From positions 806,001 through 870,000 of the forward strand of contig JASFAU010000001.1 in assembly GCA_039704465.1 (NCBI GenBank): a stretch of DNA of 64,000 nt, written 5' to 3'. Under the pieces are notes generated by a model. That model was not told where the DNA came from, did no database searches, and saw only the letters and a list, made by a program, of their open reading frames with translations. The stretch's first letter is position 1. Every line of letters starts with the position of its first letter. Below are positions 30,261 to 39,746 of the stretch, piece by piece. Made by a program: the position numbers and the translations under genes. The DNA comes from Plasmodiophora brassicae. Lineage: Eukaryota; Endomyxa; Phytomyxea; Plasmodiophorida; Plasmodiophoridae.

Positions 30261-30957
30261 TTACTGGGCAGACATGGCGGCATGTGCACTCTTGACGAAC
30301 TCAAGGGCAGCAATGTGATCGAAATACGTCTTCAGCGTCGGGTAGGCGACGATATCGATCCCGATAAACTTCAACAACGACAGGGAGATGTACAGGTAGG
30401 AATCCGCAATGGAGAACGTGTTTCCGACCAGGTAGTATGTCTTGTTGTTGCCGAGCTCGTGCTTGGACAGGTAGTCGAGCTTGCTGACCAGCTTGGCTTT
30501 CGCCCATTGCTGTACCTGATCTGGCGTCCCAGGCGTGAAGAACGGCACCAGCATGGCGTGTACTTCACTGGCAATGTACGACACCTTCGACTGGACCAGG
30601 TAGCGCTCGTTCGTTCCGGCGGCACGCCCCAGCTCCGACTCCAGTGCCTGGTCAGCGATCCACTGTAGAGTGGCCGCATTCTCGTTCAGGATGGTCGCGT
30701 CGTCAAGGACGAGGCACGGCACGTTGCCCTTCGGGTTGATCTGGTGGAAGTCGGCGCCCTTGTTGGGCCCCGTCAGGACCGTATGCGTCGCGATGTCCAC
30801 CTCGTAGACGTCGATCTTGGAGCCGATCAGGCCGGCCTTGTGTGCCACGATGAAGTTGCAGGCGGCTGCACGCACGCGAGTCAGTGAACGTATCACGTTG
30901 CAGAGGCGATCGATACGTACAGCAGGAGACGGGCGCGTAGTACAGTGTGGCGACCAT
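30261..30957 (-). CDS. Glutathione S-transferase, left copy
   Basis: Two exons (30957-30921, 30865-30261; intron 55 nt, GTACGT...GTGCAG) give 213 residues. The thioredoxin-like domain starts MVATLYYAPVSCSACNF, which resembles beta-class bacterial GSTs and related eukaryotic GSTs with a cysteine at the active site. Then come NPKGNVPCLVLDDATILNE (cis-Pro and ES/EN glutathione loop), a helical C-domain and NTFSIADSYLYISLSLL. The reaction is conjugation or thiol transfer with glutathione. The gene differs from the right copy at only four residues (for example H versus Y in GADF(H/Y)QI) and is transcribed away from it. Confidence 0.92.
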
Positions 30958-31004
30958 GGTGAACCTGGAGCAGCAGAAGAAGAACGGAAGAATAGAAAGG
31001 CGAT

Positions 31005-31232
31005 GTGAGTTTCAGCGATGACTTTGTAGAATGGCGCACCGAATCGCGATCAGACCCGCAACCTAGCAAGCGGGAGCTGCCAGGCAGGCGCAGGTCATCC
31101 TTGAAAACTAAAAATAACCCATGCGGGGAGTTCGCTGACGAATTCGACAACGAATTCGCTGTGGATCTATCCCGGGCTGGGCAGGTCACGCACGCAACCG
31201 GCGAAAGGTGGCCCCAACGTTCTCGACGATAA
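31005..31232 (+). pseudogene. ORF in left arm, frame-shifted relative to right-arm copy
   Basis: The minus-strand right-arm version (31792 down to 31406) stays open for 128 codons, including DDFVEWRTESRSDPQPSKRE, EFADEFDNEFAVDLSR and an end DDQRPYMN. The left-arm version reads the same to ATGE and then shifts frame because of one extra A near 31205-31210. Neither copy starts with ATG at the annotated open frame (GTG), and both lie upstream of a transferase gene. It may be part of a divergent transcript with an upstream exon, or simply non-coding. I give it low weight. Confidence 0.25.
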
Positions 31233-31358
31233 CGCGTTTGCTGGCTGCTGTCGTGTCGACTGTTCGATCGACGTTCGGCTGGCGGTCGGAACAACCAGAA
31301 GCGCGTCCGCCTTGGTGGTTTCAGATATACTGGTCAGGACGCCACCGGGTAATCAGCA

Positions 31359-31440
31359 CCTCAGCCTGCGTCAGCGCTAGCTACAGCACCTGACGTTGCC
31401 AGTACTTAGTTCATGTACGGTCTCTGGTCGTCGAAGACGT
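31359..31440. other. Spacer at centre of the palindrome
   Basis: About 82 bp of unique sequence separates the two arms. It matches part of the diverged copy at 29640-29775 (GTTGCCAGTRCTTAGTTC region). A spacer of this size would allow the arms to form a hairpin or cruciform when single-stranded. Confidence 0.75.
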
Positions 31441-32536
31441 TGCTGATTCCCAGTGGCGTCCTGGTCAGTATATCTGAAACCACCAAGGCGGACGCGCTTC
31501 TGGTTGTTCCGACCGCCAGCCGAACGTCGATCGAACAGTCGACACGACAGCAGCCAGCAAACGCGTTATCGTCGAGAACGTTGGGGCCACCTTCACCGGT
31601 TGCGTGCGTGACCTGCCCAGACCGGGATAGATCCACAGCGAATTCGTTGTCGAATTCGTCAGCGAACTCCCCGCATGGGTTATTTTTAGTTTTCAGGGAT
31701 GACCTGCGCCTGCCTGGCAGCTCCCGCTTGCTAGGTTGCGGGTCTGATCGCGATTCGGTGCGCCATTCTACAAAGTCATCGCTGAAACTCACATCGCCTT
31801 TCTATTCTTCCGTTCCTCTTCTGCTGCTCCAAGTTCACCATGGTCGCCACACTGTACTACGCGCCCGTCTCCTGCTGTACGTATCGATCGCCTCTGCAAC
31901 GTGATACGTTCACTGACTCGCGTGCGTGCAGCCGCCTGCAACTTCATCGTGGCACACAAGGCCGGCCTGATCGGCTCCAAGATCGACGTCTACGAGGTGG
32001 ACATCGCGACGCATACGGTCCTGACGGGGCCCAACAAGGGCGCCGACTTCTACCAGATCAACCCGAAGGGCAACGTGCCGTGCCTCGTCCTTGACGACGC
32101 GACCATCCTGAACGAGAATGCGGCCACTCTACAGTGGATCGCTGACCAGACACTGGACTCGGAGCTGGGGCGTGCCGCCGGAACGAACGAGCGCTACCTG
32201 GTCCAGTCGAAGGTGTCGTACATTGCCAGTGAAGTACACGCCATGCTGGTGCCGTTCTTCACGCCTGGGACGCCAGATCAGGTACAGCAATGGGCGAAAG
32301 CCAAGCTGGTCAGCAAGCTCGACTACCTGTCCAAGCACGAGCTCGGCAACAACAAGACATACTACCTGGTCGGAAACACGTTCTCCATTGCGGATTCCTA
32401 CCTGTACATCTCCCTGTCGTTGTTGAAGTTTATCGGGATCGATATCGTCGCCTACCCGACGCTGAAGACGTATTTCGATCACATTGCTGCCCTTGAGTTC
32501 GTCAACAGTGCACATGCTGCCATGTCTGCCCAGTAA
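31441..32536. repeat. Right arm of 1.1-kb inverted duplication
   Basis: This is the mirror of 30261-31358 and carries the second glutathione-transferase gene, including its 55-nt intron at the same place. It ends at the stop codon. Confidence 0.93.
31840..32536 (+). CDS. Glutathione S-transferase, right copy
   Basis: Two exons (31840-31876, 31932-32536; intron 55 nt) give 213 residues, with the same domain order as the left copy: MVATLYYAPVSCSACNF, NPKGNVPCLVL, then the all-helical C-domain with SIADSYLYISL. Differences from the left copy are conservative (QTLDSELG for QALESELG, EFVNS for EFVKS, Y for H in GADF(Y/H)QI). Both copies look intact, so gene dosage or expression divergence rather than decay is suggested. 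Expression of the two starts from facing, nearly identical promoters about 0.9 kb apart. Confidence 0.92.
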
Positions 32537-32762
32537 CCGCCTGTTTATTCTGTTGCAAAGCATACCCGGCAACCAGTTCTCTCATGTCATACACAACATT
32601 CGCGTGGATCTTGGGATGACCACTAAGACAGGATTTGCGGAATCCATCACGTGCCCTCTGTGTACATCTGACAACCATAAGGGCCAGTGATTTACATGAA
32701 GGTGCCAGGTGATCAGGTTGCGCTGGGCTGTCAGCACCGGACGACACAGTGACTGTCGTGTG

Positions 32763-34257
32763 ATGGATGACGCTGGTGGGGACGATGGCGGCCGCCGAGG
32801 GTCGGCGCCATCGATGTGGCCCGATGGGCAGACGCTGGCCGCCATGGACGACGTCTTAGAGAAGCTCAAGCTCCTGAACTATGAGACATCGTTCTGTCCG
32901 TCTAAAGGGTTTCCACCACTCGATCACTCTGTTTTCACAATGCCCGGTCGCGTCTCGCCGTTCCCTTGCTTCGCGGCGCTCACGTCCTGGGCACTTAAAC
33001 TCGCCAAAGTCGATTTCGTCGACTGGGAGTTTGACGACCCGTCCACTGCCTCAAACAACATGCTGGTCGAACTCACCAAGTTGGGGTTCGCTCCCGATTT
33101 CCCGGCCTCGAAGGTTCACAACGCTCGGGTTGCGACTTACGCCCGTATTCTCACGTGCTCCTTGTAGCTGAAGACTGGGTACGGCATCCAGGTTCTGTCT
33201 CTGCTTCGGTTTGTCCTTGATAGAGCGCTACGTGTCAACGGTGTTCGACTTCGCAAACCGGTCTTCGACACGAATTCAGAGACATTAATCATCCAGGACG
33301 ACGTAACACTGATGAGGTCCAACCGTAGAAGGGTTTTGACACAGGTGATATTCAGGATGGCGGTGCCGAGATCGGCGATGAATTCGCCCAGGACAATGCG
33401 GATGACGATAACGGCGGGTTCGAAGCGGACGATAACGAACTGGGCGAGGAGGTCGAATACAACGAGTTGTATAGCGCTGATGCGACACAGAAGGGCACCA
33501 GCAGTGGGGGCGGTCAGGACACCGGTGACGATCGCGAGGCGGCACCGACTGTCCTCGAATCGACCGTAAATCGCCCTCACTGTCACGTTGTCATGCCCTG
33601 ACCGGATCACAGGTGGACCCGGCGGAATGGAAGCTCGAACTGGAACGGGTTGCCCCGCTTCTTAAACTGGGCAAGATGTCGGGCGCGAAAGAATGGCGGA
33701 CGCACCTGGACACGATGGTTAAGCACGAGGCGCTGATCAGGGACACGTTCCCGGACGTCGAGATCCAACTGAGTAGGATCGGGACGCAGATCGGGGAGAC
33801 GTGCACCCGGATCTCCGCTCAGGAGCGATACATCCAGGACAAGTTCTCTCATCTAGGCGCCGAGTTCAAAGAGAAGCAGGCCCAGGTCAGGTCTGGCGGT
33901 TCGGAACAGCTCGGCGTATCTTAGCCCAGGTTCCAGGTCGATTTGGCGACTTCGCAGTACTCAAACCTGTCGGAAGAAGTGTCGCGAATGACGGAGACGT
34001 TAGCGAGCACGACCGAGGAGCTGGAGGCACTGAAACGACAGCTGGATTCGCGAAGCGATTCCATGACGGACACGAGCCCGTTACGTCGGATTCGCGGCGC
34101 GCTTCTTGAGCTGCGCGCCGAAACGAAACGCATGGAACTGGCCATCGGCGTCCTGCGGCACACCCTGCTCGTCAACAAGATGCGCTCCTCGAAGCACCCG
34201 AACCCAGTATTCGTCCATGATCACCATCTGACGTCAATGGCGGCCACCCCAACCTAA
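32763..34257 (+). CDS. IFT57: Intraflagellar transport protein IFT57
   Basis: Five exons (32763-33113, 33168-33302, 33356-33565, 33613-33885 or -33915, 33958-34257) give 422 or 432 residues, close to the usual 420-430. The N-terminal calponin-like domain shows MDDVLEKLKLLNYETSFCP and SKLKTGYGIQVLSLL. An acidic linker follows. The C-terminal coiled coil has ISAQERYIQDKF, TTEELEALKRQL, SMTDTSPLRRI and LRHTLLVNKM, all typical of IFT57. It belongs to the IFT-B peripheral complex and binds IFT20 and kinesin-II. The donor of the last intron is ambiguous (33886 or 33916). Its presence shows the organism builds flagella. Confidence 0.9.
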
Positions 34258-34661
34258 CCTGCCATAAACGGGCCACGACAGCCGTCGGTACGTTCCCCAG
34301 AAACGACGCCAGTCACGCGGTCGTACGAACTGCAATAACGGCGAACGAGCTGCGACTGAGAGCCGCGCAGTCGAACGAGCTGCAGCGACGCTTCTGTCGT
34401 CGTAACGACGGCACGAGCTGCATCCGTCGCCACGGAGATTTCCAGCAACGAGCCGACGCCCGGATGCTACCGAGGCTGGGCTCGTTCAGAAGCCCGGTAC
34501 GAAGATGGGTTGGCGGTGCGTCTGTGCGCGCGTTTCGAGGGCGAATGCGGTCTGCCGAGAGGGACGAGCATGTACGGACGAGTACGAAGTGTCTGCCGGC
34601 ACGAGTGGTCAACGCGATGCGGGACGCCGGGGCGTTCGTCGGGGATCTTGGGCACCCTCTG

Positions 34662-35188
34662 ATGGCGACGACATTTATATCGTGCGAGCATCGTGATCCA
34701 GCGTATGAAATCTACAGGGATTACTGCCTTAGCTGCACAGCGCTACCGCCTGGCAAAGAGGACCCGATGCAGACCATGCTTCTGTTCCCTATCTACCCAC
34801 ACGATGGTGAACCAATCCCGCCTGAACCTGATATCCATAACGTCAGTTGCCTGGTTCAAGGCTGAATATTCGTTTCAAATCGGTGTCTTTGCTTCAGGTT
34901 ATGCTCGAAGTGAACTCGATCGCCATCGAGTATTTCAAGGCGCATCCATCGCTTGTCGAGGCGGCCGGATTGAATCTGGATGTCGGCCTGCCTCGACCTC
35001 GTGTCGAACCTTTACAGTTCGACCACGCCCTTCCTGCTCTGCACCTCGTCCACGATCGCGTCGCGTCACCTGGAGAGAATTGCTGCCCATGGATCAACGA
35101 CCTCCCTGTCGGCACCCTGCTCTGCGTGTTCGACCATTCGTACAAAGACACCTGCCTCTACGTATCGGTACGGCGGCGTGCACCGTAA
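34662..35188 (+). CDS. Unknown protein with Cys/His-rich start
   Basis: Two exons (34662-34841, 34898-35188; 56-nt phase-0 intron) give 156 residues. The N-terminus has a possible metal-binding pattern (CEHRDPAYEIYRDYCLSC), vaguely like a B-box. The rest shows LFPIYPHDGEPIPPEPDIHN, VNSIAIEYFKAHPSLVEA and GTLLCVFDHSYKDTCLYV with several cysteines. The frame is open upstream to 34464 with further ATGs, so the start is uncertain. No family recognised. It lies between IFT57 and the second chitin synthase, in the segment absent from the other half of the mirrored locus. Confidence 0.5.
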
Positions 35189-35237
35189 TGTACAGTGGAA
35201 ACATGTACGTGAATGTGTATGGGTTGTCGATCGGAGA

Positions 35238-38178
35238 TTACGCCGTCGTCAGTGTCATCCTGGCCAGGCGCCGCACGATGTAGTCGGTCCAATAGACGGC
35301 GTTGCATGCGACCAGGCCGAACCCAACTCCGGTCAAGATCTCAAACGCCAGGCGATGCTGGGCAACTTTCCAGACGATGATGGCCGTTTCGATTGTAACG
35401 AACAGAAGGCCGGCGCCGACGAACGTGGCCGCCCAGCGGTACAGACCGAAGTACGACCGTATCTGCAGCGTAGCTGGGTCCTTGTTTAGCGTCAGTTGCG
35501 TCATGGACGTGCCCAGGTGGCTGAACCACAGGTCGAATGCGGCCAGCTTCATGAAGTTCGCATTCTCGTGAGTGGCACCTAATGCGGTTAACACCAGGCC
35601 GGCCAGGCTGACCAACAAGGCGACTGGCATCTTGATGAATGCGAACCAGACTCTCGGCCGCAATGGGGCCAGAACGACCTTGACAAAGACGGACGGTTGC
35701 GCCTGGGTACTCGTCAAGTAGGCGACCGACCCGAAGAACCGGGAGCCGTTCACGAACAGCAACATGCACAGGATGGCGACCAGAACGTAAGATATCAGCA
35801 CTTTGTAGTAGAGCGTCAGCGCAATTATGGCCGCCTATCCACTTCCATATAAAAACCTGTGGATTTCAACTTGCAGTCCGCTTACGTTCGAAAGCACCCA
35901 AGCAGACAGCAATTTCACTCGGAAGATGTGGAATCGATGGCGAACACGCGCCTTGACGGCCTCGGTCTGATTCTCGTCGTTAAAGGTTGCTGAGTCCACT
36001 GCGCATGGATTTCAGATGGGTCAGGATCACTGCATAACCTAGCAGGGATTACAATCTTTCGTGCCCCAGCTGACGTCATGAACGTTGCTGAACGCATAGA
36101 TGGGCATCATGATTTGGAACGCCGGCATCATGAACATGTAACCGACCAACGATGTCGTCAACGTCGCCAGCTCACCGTGCAGAAGTGCTAGCACGATGTA
36201 AAGACCCCAGGTCACAAACAGCTAACGATCACAGGTCAGAAAGAGAGGAGATCAAATGCCAAGAACGACCATACCGCAAGAAGAATGTACTGTTTGTACT
36301 CGGCCACCGACTTGATGGTCCAAATGAGCATAACTGAGAAGGCTGCTCCGACGAAGAGGGCACTCGCTGTGTACAGGAACGAGAGCTTGAGCGGATTGTT
36401 TCGAAGAGCTAACACAAACTGGAGCAAGACGAACGCGGAGAATACGACTAGGCAGGTCGTGGTGACAGTGAGTGGGCCACCGGTCTTATCGGCGTGTATG
36501 ATCTCGACCAGCAGGAATCGGATGATCAGCACGAACATAGCGATGGAGAACCACTGGAGCAAGATGGAGAGCGTGTAAAAGAAGAACTCGAACGTGATGG
36601 ACATCTTCCTCAGAATGCCATGCGAAGTCTGCCGGAAGAATGTCGGGTAGTTGATCAGGGTGTACAGGAGCGCGAAGAAGGACCCGTTCAGCCAGCGTCG
36701 GCGCTGTTTCAGCAGGCGGCCGATGTCGCAAGGGACGTCGGTCTCAGCGATAGCCGAATTCACGTACCCGAGCGTATGAGAGCAGTCCTTCTTGGCGATC
36801 AGCTCATAGCACAGGATACGGTCTTCCGCCAGCATCATGTTCGTGTGGAACGGCTCCAGGTCCGAATCGGCGATGAACAGGTGGCGGAAGTACGCCTCCA
36901 GGGGCGCCCCTTGCACTGCCGAAAACCGGTACGCGGAAAACGCTCCCGGGAGCACCGACAAGTACCCCAGCGACGACTCGAACGCCTTGTCCAGCACTGA
37001 TGCAATCTGTCCGATTTGTCAGCAACGTGCCCCCCAGGGGATTGTCATGAGCGTTACCTTGTACTCAAAGTGCTGCGATGCGACGATCGGGTTCAGGAAG
37101 TTCACCCAGCTGGTTTTCCGGGTCGTGATCTGTCCGCACCTGTACTACATGATTAGTATGTGATATCGCCGTAATGGTGACCGTATCGTACGCGCCGGCC
37201 ATATCCGGTTCCCGTTTGAACTGGCGCAGGTACGCGTAGAACGCGGCCCGGCGTGGCTTCGTACCGACATCCAGCAGGTAGCAGTACTCGGGCTGGATCA
37301 GATGGCATATCCCTAAGTTCCGACAGAAACCCTTTCAGCGTACTCATCGGAATGCTACCCGTTAAACGGACCCTCAAAGAACCACCAGTGGCCTGTTACG
37401 GACGTCAGATTGTTGCTTTCGACTTAGATTGAGCGATCTTACTGGCGATCTTGCCCTGGTTGATTTCCTTGATGGCGACCATGAGCTGGATGGGAGGAAA
37501 TTCGGAATTGTCGCGTTCGTCAGCAAAGGAAGCGACTGTCTCGAACAGGTGCATGCCCATCTTGGGGTTGGTGCGTAACGACTCGTCCATGGCGGCCTGG
37601 TCGATCAGTCGCATGCTATTCAGGGTTTCAATTGCGGAAGGCGGCATGCGATCACGTCCGTCGACGACGATGGTGACCGTGACGTTCTTCCAGTAATCGG
37701 GCTGGCCGAGCTTCTTGCACATGAACCGAATGTTGTTGGCGATACCGCGAAGAGTCAGGTGCAGCTCGGCGCTGGACTCGTTGTACATGGTGACGACGAC
37801 TGCAATCGACACGTCGCTGAACAGAAGCTTGGACGCGTTCTGCCGCCAGGTGACAGGCGAGCGAGCCGCTATTGGCGTGTAGCAGTAGGCGCGCTTGTCA
37901 ATCCGGCGGAGCAGCTGCGTGTCTAGGCCGCTGTTAGCATCGCTGGCGTCATTGTCCACCCCGACGACCGCCGGGTCATCGGGTTTGTTGCTCTGGATAA
38001 TGGCGTCAGCAAGCTCGTTGCGACGACTGGCACTGGTGGCGCTGTCGTTGTTCCAGGGCGAATCCGGCTCGATGGACACAATCGAGACAGGAACCTGCGC
38101 GCCGTGCGCCTCGCCGTTCCCCTCCTTGGCGACGTCGACGGCCAAGTCGTCGCTCCCGGGCACACTAGGCGGCGGCAT
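35238..38178 (-). CDS. Chitin synthase 2 (of two in the window)
   Basis: Eight exons (38178-37443, 37392-37372, 37312-37192, 37139-37058, 37006-36275, 36221-36053, 35989-35886, 35834-35238) give 853 residues. It shares with chitin synthase 1 VVVTMYNESSAELHLTLRGI, ACGQITTRKTSW, NPIVASQHFEYK, MLAEDRILCYE, QRRRWLNGS and the membrane segments, including LFVNGSRFFGSVAYLTS. The 21-nt micro-exon (SHWWFFEG) and all internal exon borders agree with copy 1, except for one extra 51-nt intron (35835-35885) near the 3' end. The two proteins are clearly paralogous, but far more diverged than the nearby transferases. The start is the ATG ahead of PPPSVPGSDD. Confidence 0.92.
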
Positions 38179-38432
38179 GGTTAGTCGAACACACGTTGTA
38201 CTCTAACGCCAGGGCACGCGTCTCTCCGCACGCGGGCTCCAGGCGTTGGCACGCGCCACTCGATGGAGTCAAATCGCAGGCACCGTCTGAGACGACTGCT
38301 TTCCCGAATGACTGCAGACTAAACGAACTGCACACTGGACTGCTGCCATTGCCAAGCCGCGTCGTCGTTACGTATTTGATTGATTTTTTTCGTCACTGCC
38401 TGGTGGTGATAAAACGTAGTCCGCGGCGTCTC

Positions 38433-38970
38433 ATGTTGTACTCGTTACGGATCTACAGGCGCGATGGCGAGTGCCTGTTCGAGCAGCACTGGACATCGGG
38501 GTCGACGGCGCACGTGGTGGACCACCGGACGACGTTCGGGTTGTTGTTTGCGCTGAAGGCGTTTGCCAACCAGCTGACGCCCATCATGTACCGTCGGGGA
38601 GTTTTGTGCCATGCGCTACCACAATCTGAGTTGGGTCAGGCTGGGTGAACTCGAGAACGAACCGATTCGTTCGTTTTGTACCGAAGATTACAAGTTGCAT
38701 TATTTGGAGACGCCGACCGGTCTCAGGTTTATCATGATCACCGATACGGATGTCGGCGACCAACGGTCGGCTCCCTGTTGCATTTCGGCACCTGCCTGTT
38801 GTCCTCACAGGGTTGACAGGGAAACTCTTCAGCGCATATACGCGTTGTATGTAGCTGCGACGTCTCTGAACGCGACGCATGTGCCCGGTACTCCATTGCA
38901 TAGTCCACTGTTTGTCCTGCAGCTTCACGAATATGTTCGCACGCTGCCATTCGCTCAGCACGTGCGTTAA
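38433..38970 (+). CDS. TRAPPC1: TRAPP complex subunit TRAPPC1/Bet5
   Basis: Three exons (38433-38600, 38656-38765, 38811-38970; introns 55 and 45 nt) give 145 residues, exactly the human length. The longin-type core starts MLYSLRIYRRDGECLF, continues FGLLFALKAFANQLTPIMY and, after the first intron, EDYKLHYLETPTGLRFIMITDTDVG. It ends with RIYALYVAATSLN and LHEYVRTLPF. Bet5 is part of the TRAPP core that activates Ypt1/Rab1 in ER-Golgi traffic. The first intron uses a GTTTTG donor and TCGAG acceptor, the only pair that keeps phase. The start is 254 bp from the divergent chitin synthase 2 start. Confidence 0.88.
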
Positions 38971-39259
38971 GTATAATAAATGGGAACAAAGAAGTAACTC
39001 TACCGAGATACTGTTCAGCAACTGGTCTCGAGCGGCAGGTGGTCATTGATAAAATTCACAGTGCGCCTGACCCCATTACTCTACGTATGTAGGTAGATGA
39101 GACCAGATTCGTACTTGAACTTCAACTGAGCGCCTACGTCTTCAGTTTACAACGCAAATGCTTCCGGCGCAGCGAATGGATAAAGGACAGCTATGAGTTA
39201 GTGGACCATCCTGTCTACAGAAACATGTTCCGAGCCGACAACAAGGTCCGCAGTACCTT

Positions 39260-39340
39260 GGCTTGTTGACCGAGTGGTTAAGGTGAACGATTAGAAATCG
39301 TTTGGGCTTGCCCGCGCAGGTTCGAATCCTGCACAAGCCT
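39260..39340 (+). tRNA. tRNA-Ser (AGA)
   Basis: The cloverleaf has acceptor GGCTTGT/ACAAGCC, D arm TGACCGAGTGGTTAAGG, and anticodon stem ACGAT/ATCGT around TAGAAAT-type loop (anticodon AGA). A long class-II variable arm (TTGGGCTTGCCCGC) marks a serine tRNA. The T arm is GCAGG-TTCGAAT-CCTGC. A TTTTTT run directly after the discriminator base is a Pol III terminator. No intron. Confidence 0.95.
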
Positions 39341-39746
39341 TTTTTGTTGCTTGCATTCCCGCAGGCCGCAATGTCAAAGTTGTCCGTGCAGCAATGCCTT
39401 CTGCAGTCTCCACAGAAGGTCGTCGTTGCTGTGCGTATACGCATATCACTTTGTTCCAATTGACTCTCATTAGCGCGGCCGTCTTAGAAACCGTGGTGTC
39501 ATCGATAAGCCGGAACTGACACTAGCAGCATCACGGCCATGGAGCTTTGGTTTTTCGCGACAATGCCTAAGAAGGTCGATGATATCAGTTCGTGATGGAC
39601 GTTACATCCATGCGAATGGATGCCATGGGGCCAGTTCGAAAACCTAAACGCCAGACCAACAACGGTTCGAACTGCTTTCTTGAACTGGGTCGATCTCATC
39701 CTTTTGACACTGGGTGACTGGTTGTTCATCCGCATTGTCACTTGCC
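39341..39746. other. Intergenic, upstream of the giant gene
   Basis: Apart from the T run that ends the tRNA, no feature is recognised. The frame of the giant gene is open a little upstream of its ATG, so the true start could be slightly earlier. Confidence 0.4.

Larger units (their letters stand above)
30261..31358. repeat. Left arm of 1.1-kb inverted duplication
   Basis: It is the reverse complement of 31441-32536 with only scattered substitutions and a one-base indel. It covers the whole glutathione-transferase gene and its upstream region. The outer end falls exactly at the stop codon: beyond CAGTAA the two flanks (GCGACTGG versus CCGCCTG) are unrelated. Confidence 0.93.

Noticed and set aside
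29776..30318. 180-codon ORF between chitin synthase 1 and the left GST
   Set aside because: It has a non-ATG start, no domain, and runs antisense into the GST 3' end.
26643..38178. Possibility that the two chitin synthases belong to a mobile element
   Set aside because: No transposase, reverse transcriptase, terminal repeats or target-site duplications were seen. The mirrored order is better explained by segmental inverted duplication.
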